Shown: positions 52,681-61,987, numbered from the stretch's first letter. The stretch is 64,000 nucleotides of DNA from Candidatus Hadersleviella danica (GCA_016711405.1 JADJSZ010000110.1:1-64000); one strand, 5' to 3'. Translations and numbers: made by a program. Notes: a model not told the origin generated them from the letters alone.

Positions 52681-53738
52681 CCCTCCTCGAACAACGCCAA
52701 CTGCCGCCCCACCAATGGCTCCAACTGGCTGACCCCCACGCCGAGTAGGCGCATCGGCCGACCATCGGGCCAATGTTCGCGCCACACGGCCGTGGCCAAG
52801 CGCACCACATCCTCCTCGCGGTCTATGGCCACCTCAACCGTTTTTTGGCGGGTAAAGGTGGTGAAATCGGCCCAGCGGAATTTGACAAAGACGGTGTGGG
52901 CGACCATGTGCTTGCGTTGCAGGGTGCGGGCTACCTCGGCGCACATGTCGCGCAGGCGTGGCTCCAGAATTTCGGCCGTGGCCACATCCGTCTCAAACGT
53001 CCATTCTTGGCTGATGCTTTTGCTGGGGCCACTCTCGGATTCGACGGGGCGGGGGTCTATGCCACGGGCGCGGTGCTGTAGCTCATCTCCTTGTTTGCCA
53101 AAGGCGAGGCGCAGGGCGGCCAATTCGGCCGTGGCCAATTCCCCACACGTTCGCAACCCCAGTTCGGCCAGCCGTTCGGCCGTGCGCGGCCCAATCCCGT
53201 GCAACGCCCGCACAGGCAGGGGCGCCAAAAAGCCCGCCTCTTCCCCCGGCTCCACAATCGTACACCCCTCGGGCTTGTCGTAATCGGAGGCGACTTTGGC
53301 CACCAGTTTGCTGGTGGCCAGCCCCACCGAAGCGGGCAAATCGGTCTCCCGCTTGACTTGGGCGCGAATGACCAAGGCTAAACTGTCGGGCGAGGGGTGG
53401 CCTGTTAGGTCTACATACGCCTCGTCCACGCTCATTTGCTCGAGGGGGCCGTAACGGCCGAGAATGGCCATCACCGCCTGCGAACTCGTTTTGATGCGCT
53501 CCCAATTGTGGTTGACGAACTTGATGTGGGGGCAGAGTTTAATGGCCGTGGCACTGGGCATGGCCGAGCGCACCCCGTATTGCCGCGCCTCGTAGCTGGC
53601 CGAAGCGACCACGCCACGGCCGTTGGGGCTTCCCCCCACAGCCACGGGCAAGCCCTTGTCCTCGGGGTGGTCGAGCAGGTACACATTCACAAAGAATGCG
53701 TCCATATCCACATGGAGAATGGCGCGTGTCCAAGGCAT
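52659..53738 (-). CDS. dinB: DNA polymerase IV (Y-family)
   Basis: 359 residues from the ATG at 53738 (MPWTRAILHVDMDAFF); the longer ORF start at 53795 adds no family sequence. Catalytic carboxylates are in HVDMDAFFVNV and MSVDEAYVDLTG. Thumb and little-finger elements include HGIGPRTAERLAELGLRTCG (HhH) and SISQEWTFETDVATAEIL. It carries out error-prone translesion synthesis. It is convergent with ecfT, and its C-terminal VRSEK comes from the shared repeat. The gene is rich in CGGCCG. Confidence 0.95.
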   Translation of the reverse strand: MPWTRAILHVDMDAFFVNVYLLDHPEDKGLPVAVGGSPNGRGVVASASYEARQYGVRSAMPSATAIKLCPHIKFVNHNWERIKTSSQAVMAILGRYGPLEQMSVDEAYVDLTGHPSPDSLALVIRAQVKRETDLPASVGLATSKLVAKVASDYDKPEGCTIVEPGEEAGFLAPLPVRALHGIGPRTAERLAELGLRTCGELATAELAALRLAFGKQGDELQHRARGIDPRPVESESGPSKSISQEWTFETDVATAEILEPRLRDMCAEVARTLQRKHMVAHTVFVKFRWADFTTFTRQKTVEVAIDREEDVVRLATAVWREHWPDGRPMRLLGVGVSQLEPLVGRQLALFEEGRVRSEK

Positions 53739-53913
53739 GGATGAGAATGGGACGAATGAATCCAGAGATGAAAACGGCCGTCTATCTCCCCTCAATCCCC
53801 CTGGGGCGTGGCTGGGCGGCCTGAGGGCGGCAGTGGGGCATAATCGCCGTTACCCCCTGTAGAAAACAAAACGTTAAACGTCAAATGCGTGATAGGAGGG
53901 GAAATGGCCGTAC

Positions 53914-56111
53914 TCACTCCCCCTTCAGCCGCCAATCCAACGCCGTGTGCCGCTCGGCCGTCTTATTATTCCGCAACGCAATACTAATCGCCTTGCGCGT
54001 GCCCGCCAAAATCACCATCTGCTTCGCCCGCGTCACGGCCGTATACAACAAATTCCGTTGCAACATCATATAATGTTGCGTCACCAGCGGCACCACCACA
54101 CACGGGTACTCCGAGCCTTGCGACTTATGCACCGTAATCGCATACGCATGAACCAACTCATCCGCCTCCAAAAAATCATAGATGACAGGTTGCCTATCAA
54201 TGCTTACCGTCAGCGTCTGCTCCACCACATCCAGCGCGGTAATACGGCCGATGTCCCCATTAAACACGCTCTTGTCGTAATTATTGACCGTCTGCATCAC
54301 CTTATCCCCCACGCGCAACACACGGCCGCCCAGCCGCCGCTCCCCCTGCCGGTTGGGCGGGTTCAAGCCCGCTTGGAGCAACGTATTCAGGTTGGCCACC
54401 CCCACCGCCCCCTGATACATGGGGCACAACACCTGCACATCATCAAACGGGTCTAGCCCAAACTTGGCGGGGAGCCGTTTCTGGACAATATCCACAATCA
54501 GTTCGGCCAACTCGTCGGGTTCTTCCTTCACAAAGATGAAAAAATCTTGGGCCGTCGGCTTGGTTTCGGGGAACAGCCCTTGGTTGATGCGGTGCGCGTT
54601 GTGGATGATGAGCGAATCGGCCGATTGCCGAAAAATTTGGGTCAGCCGTATCAGGGCGGGCACTTCGGAGGCGATTAAATCGCGCAACACATCCCCCGCC
54701 CCCACCGACGGCAACTGGTCCACATCCCCCACCAACAACAGATGGGCATCCAGCGGCACCGCCTTGAGCAGTTGGTTGGCCAGCACCACATCCAGCATGG
54801 AGGTCTCGTCAATGACCAGCATGTCCACGTCGAGCGGGTTGTCGTCGTCGCGGGTGAACCCTTCGCCCGGCTTAAATTCGAGCAGGCGGTGAATCGTTTT
54901 GGCTTCGCGCCCCGTCGCTTCGGCCAGCCGTTTGGCCGCCCGCCCCGTGGGGGAAGCGAGGGCGTAGGTGCGGCCGTTGCCCTCCAACACCTCCAGCAAG
55001 GAGCGCAAGGTGGTTGTTTTGCCCGTGCCGGGGCCACCTGTCAGGATGGCCACCTTGTGGGTCAGGGCGGTGCGCACGGCCGCTTGCTGTTCGTCGCTCA
55101 GGGTGCGCGGGAGCAGGGGCAAATTTATGCCCCGCAAGCGGCTGGTGGGATGGCGCACCAGTCGTTGCACCCGATTGGTGACCCCGACTTCGGAGTAGTA
55201 GAGCGGGGTCAGGTAGACGGCCGTCTCCTCCTTCACCACCCCTGTCGCGCTGTCCGTTTGGGGCAAGTTTTGCCGCTTGATGAGTTCCTCCCCCTCCAAC
55301 GTATCAATCACATAGCGCACTTTCTCTTCGCCCAAGGCCAAAATCTCGGCCGCTTCGGGTTCTAGCTGGGATTGGGGCACATAGACATGCCCCTCCTGCG
55401 ACATTCTGTTGAGCGTGTAGGCGATACCCGCCTCGATACGGCTGGGGGAATCGGCCGCCAAACCGAGGGCTTGGGCGATTTTGTCGGCCGTCTTAAAGCC
55501 AATCCCCGTAATGTCTTGCACCATTTGGTACGGGTTGCTCCGCACCACATTGAGGGCTTCGTTCTCATACTGCTTGTAAATTTTGGTGGCCAATCCCGTG
55601 GAAACCCCATGCGATTGCAAGAAAAGCATCACCTCTTTGATGGATTTTTGCTGTGCCCACGCCTTCACAATGCCATCCACCCGCTTTTGCCCAATGCCAA
55701 TCACCGGCTCAACTGGGCGGGGTTTTCTTCGATGATGTCGAGCGTCTCCTCGCCAAAACGGTTGACAATGCGCTCGGCCATCACCTTGCCCACCCCGCGA
55801 ATGAGACCCGAGCCGAGGTAGCGTTTGATACCTTCGAGGGTGGCGGGCAGGCTTTGCTCGCACACTTCGACGGTGAATTGACGGCCGTGTTGGGCATGGT
55901 TCGCCCACTGCCCTGTCAGCTTCAGCCATTCGCCGGGGTTCAGGTCGGGCAGATTGCCGACCACGGTGATGAGTGCTTCACGGCCGCTGGCGTACTGGTA
56001 GGGCAACATCGCCCGATTATCGGGCTTCAGCCGCAAAACGGTGTAACCCGTCTCGGCACTGTAAAAGGTAATGCGCTCCACAGAGCCGCTAATGGTGGTG
56101 CGTTCGGACAT
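53914..56111 (-). CDS. recD2: RecD2-type ATP-dependent DNA helicase (one frameshift)
   Basis: Two frames meet at 55704-55705, where restoring one C on the plus strand joins EENPAQLSR to VIGIGQKRVDGIV and gives about 732 residues. The N-terminal OB-like region (ERITFYSAETGYTVLRLKPD) and HhH segments (LIRGVGKVMAERIV, VTDITGIGFKTAD-like) are followed by the helicase core. This has Walker A GGPGTGKTTTLRSL, Walker B DETSMLD, GDVDQLPSVGAGD, IFRQ, HKSQGSEYP and YTAVTRAK. It is a 5'-3' SF1B helicase for DNA repair, not in a RecBCD complex. The slip is again at a G run. Confidence 0.93.
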
Positions 56112-56209
56112 GGGGGGGATTGGTCATCGGTAGTGGCGCAAGATCTTGCACCACTACCTTGTGGGCTGAAAGCTCACCATTATACAGCCGGGGGCGTTGC
56201 CCCCGGTAT

Positions 56210-57354
56210 TTATTGGCCATACAAGAGGGTTTCGGGGTGGAAATCTTTCCAGCCAAACCAAAAAATGGTCGTGCTTTTGAGCGGGGTCAGGTGGGTTCCT
56301 GCCAAGGAGCCAGCGGTGGCACGGCCGCTGGTCGCCTCCCATGTACTCCCTGTTTCGTCATCGGTTAGGGTGCGGGGGGCAGAGCCAGCGCGAAAGGTGA
56401 GGACACGGCCGTCGGCCAATGTACGGCCGTAGACCAACCCCGACGCATCCCCCTCGGCAAACACGACCACCAGCGGCACATCCGCCACCACATCGTTCAG
56501 CACGGGCTGGCTGTTTAGGGCACTAAAAGGGTAAGCGATGGCCACCTCGCCCAATTCTACGCCGACAACAAACTCTTTGGTGTAGAGACGGCCGTCGCTA
56601 AACGTCTCCCCAATGACCCCCGCATCGGGCGAGCCGTAATAGCCCCGGCTGTACGGGTCACGCGAGCCGTAATACCCTTTTTGCAGAGCCAGCGTCTCGG
56701 GGTATTGTGCTTTCCAATCTGCCCATGTGGTCATCCATGAGGAGACAAATTCGAGTTTGGTTCCCGCCATTTCACCAGCCACAGCCTCGCCTAAAAGCTG
56801 GCTCCACAGTGAATTGGTTTGCCTGTCGTACATGACCAGCACATTGCGGATGAGTTTGCCCGACACACCAAAGGTGAAGTCACGGCCGTCTATTTCGCGA
56901 GCATACACGATGCCCGTATAGCAGAGCGGTCACCATGTGACGGCGATTTTTATGCCGCCGACGGTGTCGTTCACAATCTCGTGGCTACTGAGGTGGGGAA
57001 CCGAATAGGCGCGGGCTTCGCCATTAAAGACCACCCCATGACCAATTCATCGGGGGCATATTCGCTGTTGGCCGTGGCCGCAGCCAAAAAACTGGGGTTA
57101 TCTATGGCGGGAATGGCATCTTGCGGGAGCAAGGTGATGATTTCATAGTCGGCGTATTGCTCGGCAAGGTTGGTGGGTTGGTTGGCGGGCGAAGCGGCCA
57201 AGGTGAGGCGAATGGTTGGTTCGGGGGCAATGGTCGGCGTGGCCAGTTCGGGCGCAAAGGGGGTGTGGGTGGCGAGGGGGAGCGCGGTGGGTAAGGGCAC
57301 GGCCGTGCATCCCACCACGAGCAATGGCCATAGAAACAAAAGGTATCGTCTCAT
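56210..57354 (-). CDS. DUF3179 lipoprotein, probable selenoprotein (in-frame TGA; one G-run frameshift)
   Basis: The start at 57354 follows AGGAG and opens a lipoprotein signal (MRRYLLFLWPLLVVGC). One missing G at 57034-57037 explains the frame change: with it, VVFNGEARAYSVPHLSSHEI then VNDTVGGIKIAVTW follow in frame. Reading then meets a single TGA (56930-56932) and continues PLCYTGIVYAREIDGRDFTF and GVSGKLIRNVLVMYDRQTNS to a stop at 56210, about 381 residues. DUF3179 proteins have W/F-C-P-L-C here, so TGA replaces the first Cys of the CxxC. A second half (VVGVELGEVAIAYPFSALNS) repeats the fold without Cys. Selenocysteine is the simplest reading; a nonsense mutation or base error is the alternative. 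My recollection is that databases flag this family as partly selenoproteins. Confidence 0.8.
56899..56932 (-). promoter_or_regulatory. Candidate UGA-Sec site with downstream stem-loop (SECIS-like)
   Basis: The TGA is at 56932-56930. Fourteen nt later GGGCAT (56915-56910) can pair with ATGCTC (56904-56899, one G-U pair) around loop CGTGT. Spacing and size are compatible with bacterial SECIS elements, but the stem is short and the evidence is weak. Confidence 0.4.
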
Positions 57355-57455
57355 GTTAGAATCTCCTATCATTGTTTTGTCGGGAGGGGGTTGATTGCTT
57401 TGCAGATGGGGGAACGGCCGAGGTTCTTACCCCTACTATGTGCATGAGCGGTCTT

Positions 57456-57728
57456 TAGGGCTTTTCAAAAGTCGTCATCTGTTCCCACAAATTCTGTCCA
57501 CACCTTCCAAATGAGATTGTTTGAACTCTAAATGAGGTGGATATAACTCTTATCCACTTGGATATAACTCTTATCTACTTGGATATAACTCTTATCCACT
57601 TGGATATAACTCTATCCACTTGGATATAACTCTTATCCATTGGATATAACTCTTATCCGACTGGATATAACTCTTATCCATCTATCACTGCCCTCCCGCC
57701 CCTACGCCACGACTTTTGAAAAGCTCTA
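57456..57728. mobile_element. MITE-like element with 18-bp terminal inverted repeats and TA flanks
   Basis: GGGCTTTTCAAAAGTCGT (57458-57475) and ACGACTTTTGAAAAGCTC (57709-57726) are inverted copies with one mismatch, each flanked by TA (57456-57457, 57727-57728). The 269-bp element has no ORF. TA target duplication and TIR style suggest mobilisation by an IS630/Tc1-mariner transposase (inference). Seven tandem 21-mers lie inside. Confidence 0.75.
57539..57680. repeat. Seven tandem 20-21-bp palindromic units
   Basis: Units begin at 57539, 57560, 57581, 57602, 57622, 57642 and 57663. Each contains GGATATAACTCTTATCC, where GGATA and TATCC are complementary, so each unit is a small hairpin. One unit has lost two bases. 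The period is two helical turns. Confidence 0.92.
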
Positions 57729-57813
57729 GGGGCACCTAAGTCTGAATTGTCCAAGAGCCATAAGTAGCGGTATCATCCTGTAGCAGATACGCTCGTTATT
57801 CCTCCCACCTATC

Positions 57814-59040
57814 ATGTCCTTCCTCAAACTTCGTCTCTCCGCGATGGCCAACGGTGGCCAAGCCCTCGGCCGCGATACCAACAACCGCGTTATTTTTGTC
57901 CCCCAAGCCATCCCCGGCGAACTTGTCGAAGTGGAGGTGGACGAGCAGACCAAAGGGCACAGCCAAGCCCAGTTGCGCCGCGTGCTACAACCCTCGGCCG
58001 AGCGCGTCTCCGCCCGGTGTGACCATTTCCCCGACCAAACCTGTAGCCATTTCCAACACATCGCCTACCCCACCCAACTGCACTACAAAAAACAGGTCAT
58101 CCTCGACCAAATGAAGCGTTTGGCGGGTTTGGAGCCATTGGTACGGCCGCTCATCGCCAGCCCCGCCCAGTGGGGGTGGCAAACGGCCGTCTCCCTCAGC
58201 CCCACGGCCGAAGGCGGCTTTGGGCTGTGGTCGGGTCGCCAGCAAAAGGTGTTGCCCATCGCCCAATGCGCCTTGCTCACCCCCGGCCTGCAAAACCTCA
58301 TGCAAGATTTGGATATGGAGCTACCGGGCTTGCGCCGGCTGACATTGCGCGAAGGAAGCGAGGGGGATTTGCTGGTGGCGATGGAAATAGAAGATGTAGA
58401 ACCACCCGACTTGGTGGTGGATTTTCCCCTCTCGGCCGCCATTGTCTTGCCCGACCAAACGGCCGCTAATCTCATCGGCGATAACTTTGTGGTGCAGGTG
58501 ATTAATGGGCGGCCGTTCCAAGTCTCGGCGGGGTGCTATTTCCACGCCAACCCCGCCGCCACCGAACAGGTCACGGCCGCTCTGCTCACGGCCGCCCAAC
58601 TGCGGCCGAGCGACAAGGTGTTGGAACTGTTCAGCGGGGTGGGGGTGTTCACGGCCGCCCTCGCCGCCCATTCGGCCGAGGTCATTGGCATCGAGGCCAA
58701 CAGCGATGCCGTCGAAGATGCGGCCATCAATCTGGATGACACCGAGCAGGTCAGCCTCTACCACGCCTTTGTGGAAGATGTGTTGCCCTCCCTCAAAATT
58801 GCGCCGCCCGTGGTGGTGATGCACCCCCCAGCAGGCGGATTATCGGCCGAAATTATCCGCGCCGTGGTCTACAAACGCCCCCAACGCCTCATCTACATTA
58901 GCGACGATGTGGCCACGCTGGCGCGGGATGCGAAGATGTTCGGCCGTAGTGGCTACCGCCTCGCCGAAATCCAACCCATAGACACCGCGCCCCAAACCTA
59001 CCACATGACTTGTGTGGCACTCTTCCTCCCCCAAAAATAA
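57814..59040 (+). CDS. RlmD/TrmA-like RNA methyltransferase homologue lacking catalytic residues
   Basis: 408 residues. An N-terminal TRAM-like domain (LRLSAMANGGQALGRDTNNR, VIFVPQAIPGELVEVEV) is followed by a shortened Cys cluster (RCDHFPDQTCSHFQHI; the family has C-x5-CGGC) and a class I methyltransferase domain with VLELFSGVGVFTAALA near residue 270. In active RlmD/RumA enzymes the nucleophile lies in SCNPATLARD and the base in a H-x-E motif. Here the segment reads IYISDDVATLARDAKM and later QTYHMTCVALFL, so the Cys and Glu are both missing, and DPPR is HPPAGG. It is probably an inactive or re-purposed paralogue. The frame is intact. Confidence 0.85.
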   Translation: MSFLKLRLSAMANGGQALGRDTNNRVIFVPQAIPGELVEVEVDEQTKGHSQAQLRRVLQPSAERVSARCDHFPDQTCSHFQHIAYPTQLHYKKQVILDQMKRLAGLEPLVRPLIASPAQWGWQTAVSLSPTAEGGFGLWSGRQQKVLPIAQCALLTPGLQNLMQDLDMELPGLRRLTLREGSEGDLLVAMEIEDVEPPDLVVDFPLSAAIVLPDQTAANLIGDNFVVQVINGRPFQVSAGCYFHANPAATEQVTAALLTAAQLRPSDKVLELFSGVGVFTAALAAHSAEVIGIEANSDAVEDAAINLDDTEQVSLYHAFVEDVLPSLKIAPPVVVMHPPAGGLSAEIIRAVVYKRPQRLIYISDDVATLARDAKMFGRSGYRLAEIQPIDTAPQTYHMTCVALFLPQK

Positions 59041-59043
59041 AAG

Positions 59044-59104
59044 CAGGTTACAAGTTACAGGTTACAGGTGGTCGAGCAACTTGTAACTTGTAACCTGTAA
59101 CCCC
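59044..59104. repeat. TTACAAG / TAACTTG heptamer hairpin
   Basis: GGTTACAAGTTACAGGTTAC (59046-59065) faces CAACTTGTAACTTGTAACCT and GTAACC (59078-59103). It uses the same words as the hairpin at 18874. Confidence 0.88.
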
Positions 59105-59133
59105 AAACCCCTTACTCACTCCAAGGACACTTT

Positions 59134-59787
59134 ATGAAAATTGCAATTTTAGGTGGTACAGGAGCCGAAGGCGCGGGACTCGGGTTCCGCTGGGCGGCGG
59201 CCGGGCACGAAATTATGATTGGTTCGCGCACGGCCGAGCGGGCAGTGGCCAGCGCGGCCGAACTAACGGCCGAACTCCCCGCTGGTGCGCCCCCCATCAC
59301 GGGGGCCGATAACGTGGCGGCGGCCGAGCAGGCCGAGGTGATTGTGCTCTCCGTGCCCTATGCGGCGCAAGAAAGCACGTTGCAAGCGGTGCGGGCGGCC
59401 GTGCAGGGCAAACTCATTGTCAGCGTGGTGGTGCCGCTCCAGCCGCCCAAAGTGGCGCGGGTGTGGCATCCTGCGGGCGGCTCAGCGGCCGAGGAAGCGC
59501 AAGTGGTGGTAGGCGAAGGGGCAACTGTCGTGGCCGCTTTCCAAAACATTTCCGCGCACCACCTGCGCGATTTAAGCTACCAATTAGATTGTGATGTGCT
59601 GATTTGCGGGGAAAAAGCGGCCGACAAAGAGTTGGTCGAACAACTGTGTGCCGACGCGGGGATGCGCGGCGTGAATGCAGGCGCACTGGCCAACGCCAGC
59701 GTGGCCGAGGGGCTAACGGCCGTGCTCATCGGCATCAACATGCGCCACAAAATTAAAGATGCGGGGATACGGATTACGGGAATTTAG
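59134..59787 (+). CDS. NADPH-dependent F420 reductase-like oxidoreductase
   Basis: 217 residues. The Rossmann N-terminus MKIAILGGTGAEGAGLGFRW with IMIGSRTAERA (Arg favouring NADPH) and VIVLSVPYAAQESTL, then VSVVVPLQPPKVARVWHPAG, fits NADP-linked F420 reductases (FNO/NpdG). The C-terminal NAGALANASVAEGLTAVLIG and INMRHKIKDAGIRITGI is typical. It would transfer hydride between NADPH and coenzyme F420, so the organism probably makes F420, although no F420 biosynthesis gene is in the window. AAGGACAC upstream of the ATG is a plausible site. Confidence 0.9.
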   Translation: MKIAILGGTGAEGAGLGFRWAAAGHEIMIGSRTAERAVASAAELTAELPAGAPPITGADNVAAAEQAEVIVLSVPYAAQESTLQAVRAAVQGKLIVSVVVPLQPPKVARVWHPAGGSAAEEAQVVVGEGATVVAAFQNISAHHLRDLSYQLDCDVLICGEKAADKELVEQLCADAGMRGVNAGALANASVAEGLTAVLIGINMRHKIKDAGIRITGI

Positions 59788-59855
59788 GGGATTGTGGATT
59801 GCGGAATGGGGATTGCGGATTGACCGACTGACCGACTGACCGCCTGAAAGACTCC
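59787..59855. repeat. GGATTGCG heptamer and GACTGACC octamer repeats
   Basis: GATTGTGGATTGCGGAATGG words (59790-59820) are followed by ACCGACTGACCGACTGACCG (59822-59842). Related words occur at 43479. No complementary arm. Confidence 0.75.
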
Positions 59856-60740
59856 CTACTCCCCCGTCCCCAGTGGGTCTTCAAAGCCGCTCAAATCGTT
59901 GCGGGGAAAGTCGGTGACGACAAAAACTGTTTCGAGGGCGGCAAAATTCACGGCCGATTGCACCACCGCACTCTGCAAAATCTCCGCCTCACTGCGGCGC
60001 ACAGTAGCCACACGGCCGATGACAATGCCCGCTGGGAACCTGCTGACCATCATCCCCGCCTCAAACTCCCCTACCAAGCCCGAAGTCACCACCACATCGC
60101 CCACCTCGGCCACGCTTTCCAGCGGAATCCAGTCGAGCGTAATATCTCCGCCACGGCCGCCCCCGTGCAAAACCCCAATCGCTCGCGACGTGCCAAGGCG
60201 GGCAGGGATACTGCTCGAGTTATCCGTAATTAACAGCACCATTGCCGAATTGGGGGTGACGCGGAAAATTTGCCCCACCAACCCACTCACACTGTCTACG
60301 GGCATCCCAATTTGCAAACCGTCGTCGCTCCCCTTGTCTATGATGAGGCTCTGGAAAAGGGGGCTGGGGTCCCAGCCAATTACATTGGCGAGGAGACGGG
60401 TCGTTTCGGGGGTTTCATTGACATAATCCAACGCCTCGGCCAAGGCTTGGTACTGCCCCACAAGTTCTCGCGCCTCGGCCAGCTCGCGTTCGGCTTCGGC
60501 CAAGCGAATTTCATAGCCTCGCAGTTGCGCTTGGGCCACGGCAAGGTCATCGGTTTGGTTGAGATTGGTGGAGAGGTTTTGGCTCGGCTCGGCCGTCCAG
60601 CCCGCGATGGCGTTGGCGGGGTCGCGCAAAAAATCGAAGAGGAGACCGCTGTTGCCCGTGGTATCGAGAATAAAAATGACCACGGCCGCACCCAACAACA
60701 GCGCCACGGCCGCCCAACGAATGCGACTAGGGGTGTTCAT
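59856..60740 (-). CDS. mreC: Rod shape-determining protein MreC
   Basis: 294 residues. A short cytosolic N-terminus leads to one membrane helix (AAVALLLGAAVVIFILDTTG). A coiled coil near residues 70-110 follows (LRGYEIRLAEAERELAEARE). The beta-rich MreC core has ANVIGWDPSPLFQSLIIDKG, GMPVDSVSGLVGQIFRVTPN and GDVVVTSGLVGEFEAGM. It links cytosolic MreB to the cell-wall synthesis complex and acts outside the membrane. It lies downstream of mreB on the same strand, separated by a 95-bp word repeat; mreD is not seen between or after. Confidence 0.95.
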   Translation of the reverse strand: MNTPSRIRWAAVALLLGAAVVIFILDTTGNSGLLFDFLRDPANAIAGWTAEPSQNLSTNLNQTDDLAVAQAQLRGYEIRLAEAERELAEARELVGQYQALAEALDYVNETPETTRLLANVIGWDPSPLFQSLIIDKGSDDGLQIGMPVDSVSGLVGQIFRVTPNSAMVLLITDNSSSIPARLGTSRAIGVLHGGGRGGDITLDWIPLESVAEVGDVVVTSGLVGEFEAGMMVSRFPAGIVIGRVATVRRSEAEILQSAVVQSAVNFAALETVFVVTDFPRNDLSGFEDPLGTGE

Positions 60741-60835
60741 AGGGGGAGTTATTGGTTATTCGTTACTGGGTTACTCGCTATTGAGTTACATCTATCAACT
60801 ACCAATAACGAATAAATAACGAATAACGAGTAACC
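60741..60835. repeat. GGTTATT / AATAACG repeat hairpin between mreB and mreC
   Basis: GTTATTGGTTATTCGTTACT (60747-60766) and the complementary ACCAATAACGAATAAATAAC then GAATAACGAGTAACC (60800-60834). It uses the same words as 28552 and 27212. Confidence 0.85.
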
Positions 60836-61909
60836 TCATTTGAGCCGTCGTTTGCGGTCGGTGTCATCGGTGAGGACGCGGCTGAAATAGGCGAAATCTT
60901 CGAGAACGCGCCCCGCTCCACGTGCCACACAAGTCATCGGGTCTTCGGCAACCCAGACACGCATCCGCACAGCGTCTTCAATGCGGTCGGCCAAGCCCCG
61001 AATTTGCGCCCCACCACCCGCCAAGCAGATGCCCGTTTCCATGAGGTCGGCCACCAGTTCGGGTGGGGTTTCATCAATGGCATCCTTCACTGCATCCACA
61101 ATGACGTTAATGGCGGGAGCCATCGCTTCGCGCAGTTCGATACTGCTGATTTCGACAGCTTGGGGGAGGCCGTTGATGAGGTTACGGCCGCGCAAGGTAA
61201 TGGTGCGCTCTTCGGGGAGGGGGAAAGCGGAGCCTGCCGTGATTTTGGCGCGTTCGGCCGAGCGTTCGCCAATCAACAAGTTGTATTTGTTGCGGGCATA
61301 CTGGACAATGTCCTCGTCCATCTCATCCCCCGCCACGCGCACCGAACGGCGCACGACCACGCCACCCATCGAAAAGACGGCCACTTCGGTGGTGCCACCG
61401 CCAATGTCCACAATCATGCTCCCGCGTGATTCCATAATGGGCAGGCCCGCCCCAATGGCGGCGGCAACAGGCTCTTCTATCAGATGGGCTTCCCGTGCGC
61501 CCGCCTGAATGGTGGCATCGCGCACAGCCCGCTCTTCCACCTCGGTCACACCGCTGGGAATCCCGACGACGACACGCGGCCGTGGAAAGGGAACCAACAC
61601 TTGCTCGTGTACTTTTTTGATAAAGTAACTGAGCATGGCTTCGGTAATTTCGAACTCGGAGATAACGCCATCGCGCAACGGCCGAATGGCGATAATATCG
61701 GCAGGGGTACGGCCGACCATTTCGCGGGCTTCCGCCCCCACGGCCAACGGCTCACGGGTGCGCTTGCGAATGGCCACCCACGAGGGTTCGTTGATGACAA
61801 TGCCTCTATCGCGGACACAAACGAGGGTGTTGGCCGTGCCTAAATCAATGCCGACATCGAGCGAGAAAAAACCGAGAAGCCAATCAAGTGGTCTGAATGA
61901 GGAGAGCAA
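60836..61909 (-). CDS. mreB: Rod shape-determining protein MreB
   Basis: 357 residues. A TTG start at 61909 is chosen because AGGAAGG lies 7 nt upstream and an ATG further in would cut into the fold. The actin-like fold has phosphate-binding DVGIDLGTANTLV and VDIGGGTTEVAVFS, plus EPVAAAIGAGLP and a ILAGGGAQIRGL-type adenosine motif (CLAGGGAQI). The N-terminus MLSSFRPLDWLLGFF is amphipathic and could bind membrane. It polymerises beneath the membrane and steers wall synthesis, so the cells are probably rods or filaments. A TATAAT at 61987-61982 on the minus strand lies 73 nt upstream. Confidence 0.96.
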   Translation of the reverse strand: MLSSFRPLDWLLGFFSLDVGIDLGTANTLVCVRDRGIVINEPSWVAIRKRTREPLAVGAEAREMVGRTPADIIAIRPLRDGVISEFEITEAMLSYFIKKVHEQVLVPFPRPRVVVGIPSGVTEVEERAVRDATIQAGAREAHLIEEPVAAAIGAGLPIMESRGSMIVDIGGGTTEVAVFSMGGVVVRRSVRVAGDEMDEDIVQYARNKYNLLIGERSAERAKITAGSAFPLPEERTITLRGRNLINGLPQAVEISSIELREAMAPAINVIVDAVKDAIDETPPELVADLMETGICLAGGGAQIRGLADRIEDAVRMRVWVAEDPMTCVARGAGRVLEDFAYFSRVLTDDTDRKRRLK

Positions 61910-61981
61910 TGCAAAACCTTCCTGAACGAGTTTGGTGAGGGGGTTGACGGTAATTCGCCATTGACCTTAAACCAATGCGAG

Positions 61982-61987
61982 ATTATA
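61982..61987 (-). promoter_or_regulatory. -10 box upstream of mreB
   Basis: On the minus strand TTGTTATAATCTCG contains a perfect TATAAT, 72 nt before the TTG start. Confidence 0.5.

Noticed and set aside
57539..57680. CRISPR array
   Set aside because: Seven near-identical 20-21-bp units abut with no variable spacers, and each is itself a palindrome inside an element with terminal inverted repeats; no cas genes nearby.
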